From assembly GCA_036557705.1 (NCBI GenBank), contig DATBHB010000190.1:51913-115912 (forward strand): 64,000 bases of DNA, read 5' to 3'. Positions within the stretch are counted from its first letter, which is position 1; every line of letters begins with the position of its first letter. Shown here piece by piece: positions 48,562 to 56,968 of this stretch. A model generated the notes under the pieces. That model did not search any database and was not told the origin of the DNA. It saw only the letters and a program-made list of their open reading frames with translations. The DNA comes from VAZQ01 sp036557705 (GTDB lineage Bacteria > Pseudomonadota > Alphaproteobacteria > Rhizobiales > Xanthobacteraceae). The position numbers and the translations under genes are program-made.

Positions 48562-49383
48562 ATGCGCAAAACCTCTCTCGCCGTGGTCCTGCTGGCAGCC
48601 GCGTTCGTATTCGGCGCGATCACTCCGATTGGAGTGCTGGCGCAACAGCCGAAAGCACAGCCGGCACCGGCAGCTCCACAAATCCAGCCGCAACAGACCG
48701 GACCGTCAGCGCCCAAACCCTATAAAGCGGTCCCGGTTCAATTGCCGAAACCGGTCTCGGATGCGAGCTTTGTGGCGTTTCGCAAGCTCCTTGCCGGGAT
48801 CGCTCAGAAGAAGGATCGCGCCGCGCTCGCGCGGCTCGTCGCTCAGAACTTCTTCTGGGTTCCCGAGGACAAGGACGTTGCGGACAAGAAAAAGGCGCCG
48901 ATCGACAATCTCGCCAAGGCGATCGGGCTCGATGGCCCGGATGCGCCGGGCTGGGACGTGATCGCCAGCTACGCCGACGAGGCCACAGCCGACCCCGATC
49001 CCGACCATCCCGGAGTCCTGTGCAGCCCTGGGGAAGCAACTTTCGACGACAGAGCGGCCGAGGAACTGGCAACGACAACGCAGACCGATCCGACCGAATG
49101 GGGGTATCCGGAGAAAGATGGCGTCGAAGTGCGCTCTGGCCCGGAGCAGAACTCGCCTGTGATCGAGAAGCTTGGCCTGCATCTGGTGCGGGTCTATCCC
49201 GACGATTCACCGCTTGGAGCCGTTCACGGCGACGTGCTGCGCATCGTCACGCCATCGGGCAAGCTCGGCTATGTGCCGACGGACTCCATTCTTCCGCTCG
49301 CCACGGACCAGCTCTGCTACGTCAAGGACGGCAATGCCTGGAAAATCGCCGGCATGTTCGGCGGCTTTGCCGGGCCGCAATAA
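48562..49383 (+). CDS. Exported protein with a C-terminal SH3-like domain
   Basis: 273 residues. Signal peptide (cleavage near VLA-QQPK), then a Pro/Gln/Ala-rich linker (about 28-60) and a 100-residue globular part of unknown type (VAFRKLLAGIAQKKDRAALARLVAQNFF). From about residue 180 an SH3b-like domain follows (VEVRSGPEQNSPVIEKLGLHL to SGKLGYVPTDSILPL). Likely a periplasmic cell-wall-binding or scaffold protein. It is divergent from the DUF1800 gene. No specific function can be given. Confidence 0.75.
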   Translation: MRKTSLAVVLLAAAFVFGAITPIGVLAQQPKAQPAPAAPQIQPQQTGPSAPKPYKAVPVQLPKPVSDASFVAFRKLLAGIAQKKDRAALARLVAQNFFWVPEDKDVADKKKAPIDNLAKAIGLDGPDAPGWDVIASYADEATADPDPDHPGVLCSPGEATFDDRAAEELATTTQTDPTEWGYPEKDGVEVRSGPEQNSPVIEKLGLHLVRVYPDDSPLGAVHGDVLRIVTPSGKLGYVPTDSILPLATDQLCYVKDGNAWKIAGMFGGFAGPQ

Positions 49384-49394
49384 TTGCTGTCTCT

Positions 49395-49539
49395 GTAGCC
49401 TGGATTGCACGATCTCGAACGCGCCACGCGCAGCACTTCACGATGCAATCGTGCAATCCAGGGTCTCGTCCCGGATTTCGCGGCGCGCAAGATTGTCGCA
49501 AGTTGTTGGCGATGACAGCGACCGCTCAATCCGGGCTAC
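49395..49539. repeat. REP-like palindrome, family R3 (copy 2)
   Basis: Begins GTAGCCTGGATTGCACGATC and ends CGCTCAATCCGGGCTAC, with inner arms GATTGCACGAT/ATCGTGCAATC making a strong central hairpin. Second copy of the family at 17346-17467. It lies directly after the exported-protein stop. Confidence 0.75.
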
Positions 49540-49602
49540 AGGCTTGAGGCAATCGCGCCAGTGTCCTAGGTTGCCGGAGCAAGAGTACAGGGAGAATCAG
49601 CA

Positions 49603-50490
49603 ATGTCACGAATTCCTATCGCCGGGCTGGTCGCGCTGACTACGTTTCTTTTTGCCGCCGCTGCGCAGGCTCAGCAGCAGCAGCCGACCTTTTCGACCAC
49701 CAAGGTGGAAGGCACCGACAACGTCTACATCTTCCGCTACGTCGGTCATCAGTCGATGTTCGTGGTGACGCCGGCAGGCGTCATCGCCACCGACCCGATC
49801 AGTGAGCGGCGGCCGGCGGCGCAGGCCTATATCGACGAGATCAAGAAAATCACAAACGCGCCGATCAAATACGTGATCTACAGCCACAGTCATCTCGACC
49901 ACATCGCCGGCGGCAAGCCGTTCAAGGATCTCGGCGCCACTTTCGTGGCTCACCAGAATGCGAAGAAGCGGCTCCAAGAGATCAAATTTCCGGATGTGGT
50001 CATCCCCGATCAGGTGGTGACCGGCAACAAACGGGATATCAAACTTGGAGGCACCACGCTCGAGCTCGATTATGTGGGCAAAAACCATTCCGACAGCATG
50101 CTGGTGATGCGGCTGCCGAAGGAAAAAGTTATCTTTACGGTGGACTGGATCCCGATCCAGGCCGTCCAGTTCCGCGGCATGGCCGATACCTACGTGCCGG
50201 ATATCGAGGCGAGCTTGAAGACAGTGATTGCGATGGATTGGAACGTCTTGATTCCAGGCCATCCGGGGCCCGGCGGCAAGCAGACCGGCACCAGGGATGA
50301 TGCTACTAATCAACTTGCGTATCTGCAGGACCTTTCGGCCGCGGTAAAGGAAGCCGTCAACCAGAACAAGTCCTACAATGACGCCGAGAAGGAGATCAAG
50401 CTTCCGAAATACGAAAGCTGGGGCGGCTACGGTCCATTCTTGCCGATGAACATCGAGCGCTATTACGATTACTGGAATCGCGGCATCTGA
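49603..50490 (+). CDS. Exported metallo-beta-lactamase-fold hydrolase
   Basis: 295 residues. Signal peptide ends near AQA-QQQQ. The MBL motifs are YSHSHLDHIAGG (metal HxHxDH), KNHSDSML (His), TVDWIPIQ (Asp) and IPGHPGPGG (His). The HSHLDH motif with an N-terminal signal resembles MBL-fold proteins found beside alcohol, PQQ or lactone metabolism genes; it could be a lactonase-like or sulfatase-like hydrolase. It precedes the five EF-hand-loop paralogues, which point towards it, and may act on the same substrate in the periplasm. Confidence 0.88.
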   Translation: MSRIPIAGLVALTTFLFAAAAQAQQQQPTFSTTKVEGTDNVYIFRYVGHQSMFVVTPAGVIATDPISERRPAAQAYIDEIKKITNAPIKYVIYSHSHLDHIAGGKPFKDLGATFVAHQNAKKRLQEIKFPDVVIPDQVVTGNKRDIKLGGTTLELDYVGKNHSDSMLVMRLPKEKVIFTVDWIPIQAVQFRGMADTYVPDIEASLKTVIAMDWNVLIPGHPGPGGKQTGTRDDATNQLAYLQDLSAAVKEAVNQNKSYNDAEKEIKLPKYESWGGYGPFLPMNIERYYDYWNRGI

Positions 50491-50496
50491 TCGCCG

Positions 50497-50629
50497 CCGT
50501 CATCCTGAGGCGCGCGCGCCCGCTTTCTTGGGCGCGCGCCTCGAAGGATGGCGGCCTCCGGCTCGTTCCGCCCTCCTTCGAGGCTCGCATTCAATCGAGC
50601 GATTGCATGCTCGCGCCTGAGGATGACGG
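50497..50629. repeat. Intergenic palindrome, family R5 (copy b)
   Basis: Starts CCGTCATCCTGAGGCGCG (50497-50514) and ends with its reverse complement, with one mismatch, at 50612-50629. Inner arms GGCGCGCGC and the TCCTTCGAGGCTCGCA stretch give more pairing. It lies between the convergent MBL and first paralogue genes, where it may end both transcripts. Confidence 0.75.
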
Positions 50630-50639
50630 GAAAACTGGT

Positions 50640-51488
50640 TTACTTCTGCGGCGGCTTGAAATATCTCAAATCGGGCGGCGCCTGATTCTTCTTTACCGGC
50701 ATCAGATAGCCATCGGCATTGACGTAGTAATTTTCTTTCCCGATCCAGACATGGTGATTGTCCTCGTCGCAGTCGTTGAAGTGCCAGATCGGATTGGCTT
50801 CGCGGCGATAATCCTTGGTGACGGTCCACGGCCGCGTCAGCGCGTGATCGATGGTGGTGATTTCGTCGTGAAGGAGGTCTCTGTCGGCCTTGTCGGGGTA
50901 GATTCGCTCCCTGATGATGGTCTCGCCGTCCTCGTGCAGCAAGATGCCGCTCGCTTCGTAGGTGCGGGGTCCCTTGAACGGGCCGCGGGTCTCCACTTCA
51001 AACACGTCGTAACGGCCGTCGCCGTCCTCATCGATCCAGCGGCCGATGGAATAGCCGTTGTATGTGGGTTCGAGTTCCTTCGGCCAGTCCCGGCCGTCGG
51101 TATAGATGCGGCGGGATTCGGTATAGTCGGTCAGGACATACGTGATCTTGGGCAGGATCACGACTTCCATCGGAAACACGACGGTCATCATCCGCGGCAT
51201 GCCCGGCGGAACGCAGCGGCCGGTTGGATCGGCGCCCTGCCCGCCGGCCGCCTGATCGGCAAGATTGGCTCGATAGAGCGACTGATATTCCGGCGTCAGC
51301 GGCGCCTGTTGCGGGGGGCCCACGCGCTTCGTCTGATCCCATTGAATGCCGATCCCGGCGGGTCTGCGCCATTGCGCCACGATGTCGGGATATTTGGACA
51401 GATCCAGCAATTGGGCGCCGGCCGGCGCCGTGCCGAGCAGCGTCAAGAGCGCGGTTGCCGAGAAGGCGATTCGAGTTCGCTTGCGCAT
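50640..51488 (-). CDS. Secreted EF-hand-loop paralogue 1
   Basis: 282 residues with a signal peptide (cleavage near GAQ-LLDL). Typical of the family: APLTPEYQSLY, ADQAAGGQG, VPPGMPRMM, PMEVV, RRIYTDGRDWP, NGYSIGRWI, then the canonical calcium-loop pattern D153-E-D-G-D-G-R-Y-D-V-F-E164 (positions 1, 3, 5, 9 and 12 acidic, Gly at 6), then ERIYPDK, HALTRPWTV and ADGYLMPVKK. It ends PPDLRYFKPPQK. It follows the gene at 51492 with three bases between stop and start, so the two are likely coupled. The function is unknown; most related to paralogue 5 (shared GIxxQ[FW]DQ[ST]KR). Confidence 0.75.
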   Translation of the reverse strand: MRKRTRIAFSATALLTLLGTAPAGAQLLDLSKYPDIVAQWRRPAGIGIQWDQTKRVGPPQQAPLTPEYQSLYRANLADQAAGGQGADPTGRCVPPGMPRMMTVVFPMEVVILPKITYVLTDYTESRRIYTDGRDWPKELEPTYNGYSIGRWIDEDGDGRYDVFEVETRGPFKGPRTYEASGILLHEDGETIIRERIYPDKADRDLLHDEITTIDHALTRPWTVTKDYRREANPIWHFNDCDEDNHHVWIGKENYYVNADGYLMPVKKNQAPPDLRYFKPPQK

Positions 51489-51491
51489 GAT

Positions 51492-52337
51492 TTACTTCTG
51501 CGACTGCTTGAAATATTTCAGGTCGGGCGGCGGTTGATCCTTTCGGGCCGGCATCAGGTAGCCGTCGGCGCTCAGAAAATAATTCTGTCCGCCGATCTCG
51601 ACATGTACATTGGCTTCGGCGCAGACCGATTCGGGCCAGACCGCCTCGCGCCCCGCGACACGGCGATAATGCTTGACGGCAGACCACGGGCGCGTCAAAG
51701 CGTGATCGAACGTGACGATCTCGTCGACGATCATGTTCGAATTGCCCTTGTCCGCGTAGATCCGCTCCTTGACGATGGTCTGGTTGTCCTTGTGGAGCGG
51801 CAGCCCGGTGGCGTCAAATGCGCGTGGGCCGCGCAGAAGCCGGGTCTCGACCTCGAGCAGGTCATAGCGGCCGTCGCCGTCGGTATCGATCCATCGGCCG
51901 ATCGAAATACCGGTGAAGGTCGGCTCGACTTGGTCGAGCCGGCTCGGCCAGTCGCGTCCGTCGGTTAAAATCCGGCGCGAATCGTGGATGTGCTGAATCA
52001 GCATGTGGGTTGTGCCGGGAGTAATCACGATTTCCATCGGGTCGTACACGTTCGTAATTCGCGGCATGCCGGGCGCAATGCAGGTGTAGGTTGGGTCGTT
52101 GCCCTGACCGCCCGCGGCCTGATCGGCCAGGCTCGCCGCATGTATGGCCTGATACTCTGCGTTGAGCGGCGCCTGCTGGTCGAGAAGCGGCCGGCTGGGA
52201 TCGTAACGCGGCGGCCCGGCTTCGGCCCGCCGCCACTGACCTTTCCAGTCGGGATATTTGGCTTCATCGAACGCCTGTGCGGCGGCCGGCGCGAGCAGGG
52301 CCGTAGCCAGCGCGAGAGCGGCTGACAGGCTATGCAT
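51492..52337 (-). CDS. Secreted EF-hand-loop paralogue 2
   Basis: 281 residues from the ATG at 52337, which has GGGGAGAG upstream; the longer frame lies over repeat R4. Signal peptide ends near AQA-FDEAKY. It contains FDEAKYPDWKGQWRR, APLNAEYQ, ADQAAGGQG, IAPGMPRI, RRILTDGRDWP, and the acidic loop D151-T-D-G-D-G-R-Y-D-L-L-E162. It ends QPPPDLKYFKQSQK. No catalytic motif is recognisable. It is fourth in the leftward operon of five; repeat R4 precedes it. Confidence 0.75.
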   Translation of the reverse strand: MHSLSAALALATALLAPAAAQAFDEAKYPDWKGQWRRAEAGPPRYDPSRPLLDQQAPLNAEYQAIHAASLADQAAGGQGNDPTYTCIAPGMPRITNVYDPMEIVITPGTTHMLIQHIHDSRRILTDGRDWPSRLDQVEPTFTGISIGRWIDTDGDGRYDLLEVETRLLRGPRAFDATGLPLHKDNQTIVKERIYADKGNSNMIVDEIVTFDHALTRPWSAVKHYRRVAGREAVWPESVCAEANVHVEIGGQNYFLSADGYLMPARKDQPPPDLKYFKQSQK

Positions 52338-52352
52338 GCTATCTCTCCCCTT

Positions 52353-52498
52353 GTAGATCGGGTTAGCGCGGCCGATGAGCAGCAGCTTCGGTATGCTCAT
52401 GATCCGCGCGTAACCCGACACCCAACTGGCTGTCGGGTTACGCGCGGATATTTGTCCTGCCGAAATCGAAACACATCGGCCGCGCTAACCCGACCTAC
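52353..52498. repeat. REP-like palindrome, family R4, inside the paralogue operon
   Basis: Starts GTAGATCGGGTTAGCGCGG and ends with its complement CGCGCTAACCCGACCTAC; the 25-base arms (52353-52377 and 52474-52498) match with one mismatch. Inside, perfect 18-base arms at 52403-52420 and 52431-52448 form a second hairpin (TCCGCGCGTAACCCGACA). It lies between paralogues 2 and 3 and could modulate expression of the downstream two genes. Confidence 0.85.
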
Positions 52499-52505
52499 CC
52501 CTCCC

Positions 52506-53318
52506 TCACTTGAAGTATTTAAAGCTCGGCGGCGCCTGGTTCGGCTTTGACGGCATGAGCAGCCCATCGGCGCTGAGCATATAATTGTCTTTGCCGATGC
52601 GGATGTGCGGGTTGTCCTCGGCGCAGACCTCTTCGATCCAGCCGATCGGCGGCTTGGGGTCGTGTTCGTATTTTTTCGTCACTGTCCACGGCCGGGTCAG
52701 AGCGTCGTCGAAAGTGGTGATTTCATCGAGAAGGAACTTGGGATCGGTCTTGTCCTGATAGATCCGCTCCTTGACGATGGTCCTGTTGTCGGCAGCCAGC
52801 GGAAGACCGTCAGTTCCGTAGGAACGCTGGCCTTTCATCGTGCGGGTCTCGACAATGAGCGTATCGTAGCGGCCGTCGCCGTCGGTATCGAGCCACTTGC
52901 CGATCGAGTAGCCTTTGTAGCTCGGCTCCAGGTCCTTGGGCCAATCCCGCCCGTCGGTAAAGATGCGGCGGTTGTCGTGGATGTGGCTGATCAGGATATG
53001 CGTCGTGTCGGGCGTGATGACGATCTCCATCGGCTCATAGGCGTTCATGATGCGCGGCATGCCCGGCGGCATGCACATCCAGGACGTCTCCCAGCCGAAG
53101 CCGCCGGCCTTCTGCTCGGCCGTCGTTTTCGCGAAGATCGCCGCATATTCCGCATTGAGCGGGGCTACGTCCTTCCCCTGCACCCAGCGCGGCGGCCCGA
53201 CGCGGTCCCACTTGCCTTTCCAATCCGGGTATTTCGCTTCGTCGAACGCCAGAGCGCTTGTCGTTGCCGCACAAACCGCCGCAGCCGCGACCGCGCAGAG
53301 CAGTTTTCGGTAAATCAT
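52506..53318 (-). CDS. Secreted EF-hand-loop paralogue 3 (altered loop)
   Basis: 270 residues from the ATG at 53318 with GGGAGGAG upstream. Signal peptide ends near ALA-FDEAKY. It has FDEAKYPDWKGKWDR and the family motifs APLNAEY, MPPGMPRIM, RRIFTDGRDWP, YSIGKWL. The loop D144-T-D-G-D-G-R-Y-D-T-L-I155 has Ile in the position-12 Glu slot, so calcium binding may be weaker than in the other four. It ends APPSFKYFK, the shortest C-terminus. It is third in the operon. Confidence 0.75.
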   Translation of the reverse strand: MIYRKLLCAVAAAAVCAATTSALAFDEAKYPDWKGKWDRVGPPRWVQGKDVAPLNAEYAAIFAKTTAEQKAGGFGWETSWMCMPPGMPRIMNAYEPMEIVITPDTTHILISHIHDNRRIFTDGRDWPKDLEPSYKGYSIGKWLDTDGDGRYDTLIVETRTMKGQRSYGTDGLPLAADNRTIVKERIYQDKTDPKFLLDEITTFDDALTRPWTVTKKYEHDPKPPIGWIEEVCAEDNPHIRIGKDNYMLSADGLLMPSKPNQAPPSFKYFK

Positions 53319-53383
53319 GATGATTCTCCTCCCGGCCGCCGGCAAGGCGCCAAAACGCCCTGCCGCAGCCAATTGCACCTGCG

Positions 53384-54244
53384 TCAGTTCTGTGCCTTCG
53401 TCTGTTTGAAATACTTGACGTCCGGCGGCTTCTGACCCTTTCGGGTCGGCATCAGGTCGCCGTTGGCATCGCGCATGTAGTTCTGGCCGCCGATCAGGAC
53501 CTGAGCGTTGTTTTCAGCGCAGACATCCTCCCGCCAATAGGGCCGCGGGTTGGGGTCGCGCTTATAGGTCTTGAGCACCGTCCACGGGCGGGTCAGCGTG
53601 TGGTCCTCGACGGAAAGCCGATCGTGCAAAGTGTTCGGATCGCTCTTATCGAGGTAGATCCGCTCCTTGACGACGGTCTCGCCGTCGGGATGCAGGATCA
53701 AACCGCTGTTGTCGAAGGCGCGCGGTCCCTTGAACGGGCCGCGGGTCTCGACCTCAAGGGCGTCGTACTTGCCGTCCCCGTCCTCGTCGATCCATTGCCC
53801 GATCGAATAACCGACCCAGCTGGCATCGATTTCCCCCGGCTTCGGGAAACTGCGGCCGTCGGTATAGATTCTGCGCACCGAGTCGTTGCCGTCGTCAATG
53901 AACAGGTAGGTTTCCTCGGGAAAGATGACGGCCTCCATCATTCCGTAGAGATTCATCATTCCGGGCATCCCCCAGGCGAGGCAGCGGTAGACCGGGTGAT
54001 TGCCCTGGCCGCCGTTTTCCATGTCCTTCTGGCTGGCCTCGAACTTGACCCGCCATTCCGCGTTGAGCGGCGGGTTCTGTTTCGGCCCCCTGGGCTGCTC
54101 CGGATCGAAGCGCGGCGCGCCGCCGGGCCGATACCACTGGCCCTTGAGGTTTGGATATTTCGACTCGTCGAAGGCCGCAGCACTGGTGGCCGTCATCACC
54201 ATTACGGCAAGCCCGATCGCACCAAACAGAGTTTTGTACATCAT
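53384..54244 (-). CDS. Secreted EF-hand-loop paralogue 4
   Basis: 286 residues. Signal peptide ends near AAA-FDESKY. It shows FDESKYPNLKGQWYR, WGMPGMMN, RRIYTDGRSFP, VGYSIGQWI and the loop D153-E-D-G-D-G-K-Y-D-A-L-E164, followed by GPFKGPRAFDNSG. It ends KPPDVKYFKQTKAQN. It is 46 bases downstream of paralogue 5 and 65 bases before paralogue 3. The MPR of the GMPR motif is replaced by MPG. Confidence 0.75.
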   Translation of the reverse strand: MMYKTLFGAIGLAVMVMTATSAAAFDESKYPNLKGQWYRPGGAPRFDPEQPRGPKQNPPLNAEWRVKFEASQKDMENGGQGNHPVYRCLAWGMPGMMNLYGMMEAVIFPEETYLFIDDGNDSVRRIYTDGRSFPKPGEIDASWVGYSIGQWIDEDGDGKYDALEVETRGPFKGPRAFDNSGLILHPDGETVVKERIYLDKSDPNTLHDRLSVEDHTLTRPWTVLKTYKRDPNPRPYWREDVCAENNAQVLIGGQNYMRDANGDLMPTRKGQKPPDVKYFKQTKAQN

Positions 54245-54290
54245 CGCTGTCCTCCCGCTAATTCTGCGTTGTCTGGCACTCGGAAATTGG

Positions 54291-55241
54291 TTATTGGCCG
54301 CTCTGCTCCGAATCCGGCGGATACAGGAAATTCCGGATCAAGGCGGTGCCCGCCGGGTTTTCATCGTAGGTGCCTTCATTCTTGAAATGCTCCAGATCCG
54401 GCGGCTTCTGGCCCTTCTTGGCCGGCAGCAGCTTGCCGTCGGCGCCGCGCATGTAAATCTCGCCTTCGAGATTCACGTAGGGGTTGCCCTCCGGGCAGAT
54501 CGCCTCGACCCAGACGATGGGCCGCAGCTCGCGGATGTAGCGTTTGTTCACCGTGAGCGGGCGCGTGAGCGCGTGATCGAAAACCGTGATCTCGTCGTGC
54601 AACACGTTCTCGTTACCCTTCTCAAGGTAGATCCGCTCCTTGATGATGGTCTTTGCATCCTGGTGCAGCGGCGCGCCGCTGGCATCGAACGCTCGCGGGT
54701 GCTTCAGGAATCGCGTCTCCACTTCGAACACGTCGTACTTTCCATCAAGGTCTTCGTCGATCCATTTGCCGATCGAGTAGCCCATCCAGGACGGCGGAAA
54801 CTCCTCGGGGAATTCGCGCCCATCGGTGAAAATGCGCCGCTGCATCGTCAGATATTCGATCAGCATGTAGGTCGTCTTCGGCGTGACAATGACCTCCAGA
54901 GGAAAGATCACGTTCATGGCGCGCGGCATGCCGTCCGGAATGCAACGATAGGTTGGATCGGTCCCCTGGCCGCCCAAGGCCTGGTCTTTGAGGTCCGCCT
55001 CGAAAATCTTCTGGTACTCGGGCGTGAACGGAACCTGCTGCGCTTCGCGCGGGCGCTTGGACTGATCGAACTGATTGCCGATCCCGGGCGGGCGTTTCCA
55101 TTGGCCGCCGAAATTCGGGTACTTTGCATCATCCCAGGCCAAAGCCGCGCAGGTGGACATGCATAGGGTCGCGGCCAGCGCGAGTGCGCCAATCCAATGT
55201 TTTGCCGGCGCTATGTGGTCGATCGATTTTGCTTTAGGCAT
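54291..55241 (-). CDS. Secreted EF-hand-loop paralogue 5, first of the operon
   Basis: 316 residues, the longest copy. GGAGAGGAGAAG precedes the ATG. Signal peptide ends near ALA-WDDAKY. Motifs present: QWKRPPGIG, PFTPEYQ, PDGMPRAMN, RRIFTDGREFP, YSIGKWI, the loop D162-E-D-L-D-G-K-Y-D-V-F-E173 and HALTRPLTV. The PPDLEHFK box is followed by about 30 extra residues unique to this copy. It is first in the leftward operon; the upstream region (55242-55429) should hold the promoter. It is closest to paralogue 1. Confidence 0.75.
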   Translation of the reverse strand: MPKAKSIDHIAPAKHWIGALALAATLCMSTCAALAWDDAKYPNFGGQWKRPPGIGNQFDQSKRPREAQQVPFTPEYQKIFEADLKDQALGGQGTDPTYRCIPDGMPRAMNVIFPLEVIVTPKTTYMLIEYLTMQRRIFTDGREFPEEFPPSWMGYSIGKWIDEDLDGKYDVFEVETRFLKHPRAFDASGAPLHQDAKTIIKERIYLEKGNENVLHDEITVFDHALTRPLTVNKRYIRELRPIVWVEAICPEGNPYVNLEGEIYMRGADGKLLPAKKGQKPPDLEHFKNEGTYDENPAGTALIRNFLYPPDSEQSGQ

Positions 55242-55429
55242 CTTCTCCTCTCCTGGAAGGCGGGGCCATTTGCTCGGTCCAACATGGCTCTCCTCACACC
55301 CGTCCGTTCTTCTTTTTACGCCGAGCGGATTAGCCCGCGAACTTAAACTGCGCGGTTTCCGCTGCGGCTGGCAGATAACCCCAACCCTATCACACAGTGG
55401 CCGCCGATGTCATGCAAGGCCCTTCACTC

Positions 55430-55526
55430 GTAGGGTGGGCAAAATCCCGCGGCCAAACATCGCGGCGCGTCATGCCGTTCCGGCGCGATTCTGCCCACGC
55501 GGTCGCCCCTTACGGTTTAGGACGGC
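55430..55526. repeat. Intergenic palindrome, family R2 (copy c, right end lost)
   Basis: Starts GTAGGGTGGGCAAAATCCCG and continues with GGCGCGATTCTGCCCACGCGGTCGCCCC, written here as GGCGCGATTCTGCCC then ACGCGGTCGCC. The right terminal repeat is missing. The last ten bases overlap the stop of the fumarate-reductase-type gene, so the C-terminus of that protein may be repeat-derived. Confidence 0.7.
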
Positions 55527-56968
55527 GTAACCCCGCCAGCCCTCATAATCGAGCCGATCGCATCGGCGGCGATGAGCGCAAGGCTGACGGCCTTGAGATA
55601 GCCTCCGATATAGCCGGCAAGGGGCCCGCCCTCGACGCCGCCGGTACAGGAGCCGGCCGCGAACAGCCCCGGCATCGGGGCGCCGCCGGGCGAGATGACG
55701 CGCGCCGCTTCGTCGATGGCAATGCCGCCCATCGTATAGGAAATGCCCGCGGCGAGCGGGACGGCGTAGAACGGCGGCTCTTTGACGGGCGCGACCTCGA
55801 CGCGTTTTCCCGCCGAACGTGATTCTCCAAACATGCGGCCAGCCGTGCGCGGCGGGTCGAGCCGCTCGGGCGCCCCGGCGCTCACCGCTGCGTTGTAGGC
55901 CGCAACCGTTTCCGCGAGCGCGGGAGCCGGTACATCGATCTTTGCTGCCAGGACTGTGAGATCGGGCGCGCTGACGAGCGTGCCGCCAGCCGTGAGCAGT
56001 TGCGGGTTCGGGGGCACCAGTTCGGCACGTCCGGCTGTCTCCCAGATCGCATGATCGAACACAGCGATTGCGGCAAGCGGATCGCGCAGGCGCGCGAGCG
56101 CGTTCGCATGCGCGATGCCGCCGAGGCCCTCGTCGATGAAGCGGCGGCCGGTACGGTCGATAATGATCGCGGCGCCGGCAAGCGTATCCATTGTCGGATA
56201 GGGCCACAGGCCGGGATTGGTCAGCGAGTCGCACGAAAGGAGATGGCCGTAGAAGCTCCCCGCATCCGTGAGCCGCGCGCCGGCCTCCTCGGCCATGATC
56301 AGTGCATCGCCCTGGCCTGAGCCGGCGGAGCGCTGGGTGAGGCGATCGCAAGCGTGCGAGATGAAGCGGCGCACCAAGTCCGCATTGGCCTGAAAGCCGC
56401 CATCTGCGAGCAGCACTGCGTGCGCCATGATTTCGACCGGCCGCCCGCCCTGCTCGGCGGCAACGCCGATTGCGCATCCGTCCTGCATGAGCAGGCGCCG
56501 CGCCCGCGTCCCCCGCATCAGTGTGCCGCCGCGCCCGGCGAGATTGTGCCCGAGCGTCGCCAGCAGCACATCCGGCCCCCGCCCCTTCCAGTCGAGGCCG
56601 GCGCTGAGCGCGCGCGGCGGCGCCAGCATGTAGCGAGGGCGGCCGTGGATGGGCACCTTGATGATGCGCGCCCCCTCGGCGCGCAGCCACCGCATCGAGC
56701 GGGCGGCGGTCGTGGCGAGCGCATCCGCGAGCGCCGCCGAAGCATGGCCTTCGGTATCGGCGTCGATCGCGCGACGCAGCAGCGCCGGATCGGAATGCGG
56801 GTCGCTGTGGGCGACGTTGAGCACGCCGGTTGCGATCCGCGAATTGCACGGGTAGCGCTCGTCCGCGCCGGCTTCCAGCACGATCACCCGGCCGCCTGTC
56901 GCCGCCACCGCATTGGCGGCGACGAGCCCGGCAATGCCACCGCCCACGACAAGGAGATCGGCTTTCAT
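55517..56968 (-). CDS. FAD-dependent dehydrogenase of the fumarate-reductase / tricarballylate type
   Basis: 483 residues from MKADLLVVGGGIAGLVAA, the usual N-terminal FAD motif; a longer frame to 57154 only shadows the gene before it. The FAD domain has VGGGIAGLVAANA and VIVLEAGADE. The C-terminal FAD-binding part is GLFAAGSCTGGVEGG. Catalytic candidates are the H/R pair in RLTQRSAGSGQGDAL and the SYTMGGIAIDE region. Such flavoproteins oxidise or reduce tricarballylate, fumarate-like or 3-ketosteroid substrates. It is translationally coupled (TAATG) to the small membrane protein upstream. The last residues (VTPS) lie in repeat R2c. Confidence 0.85.
   Translation of the reverse strand: MKADLLVVGGGIAGLVAANAVAATGGRVIVLEAGADERYPCNSRIATGVLNVAHSDPHSDPALLRRAIDADTEGHASAALADALATTAARSMRWLRAEGARIIKVPIHGRPRYMLAPPRALSAGLDWKGRGPDVLLATLGHNLAGRGGTLMRGTRARRLLMQDGCAIGVAAEQGGRPVEIMAHAVLLADGGFQANADLVRRFISHACDRLTQRSAGSGQGDALIMAEEAGARLTDAGSFYGHLLSCDSLTNPGLWPYPTMDTLAGAAIIIDRTGRRFIDEGLGGIAHANALARLRDPLAAIAVFDHAIWETAGRAELVPPNPQLLTAGGTLVSAPDLTVLAAKIDVPAPALAETVAAYNAAVSAGAPERLDPPRTAGRMFGESRSAGKRVEVAPVKEPPFYAVPLAAGISYTMGGIAIDEAARVISPGGAPMPGLFAAGSCTGGVEGGPLAGYIGGYLKAVSLALIAADAIGSIMRAGGVTPS

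Noticed and set aside
50607..51968. Open frame of 453 codons on the plus strand
   Set aside because: Antisense to secreted paralogues 1 and 2; repeated stretches merely mirror the paralogues' conserved regions.
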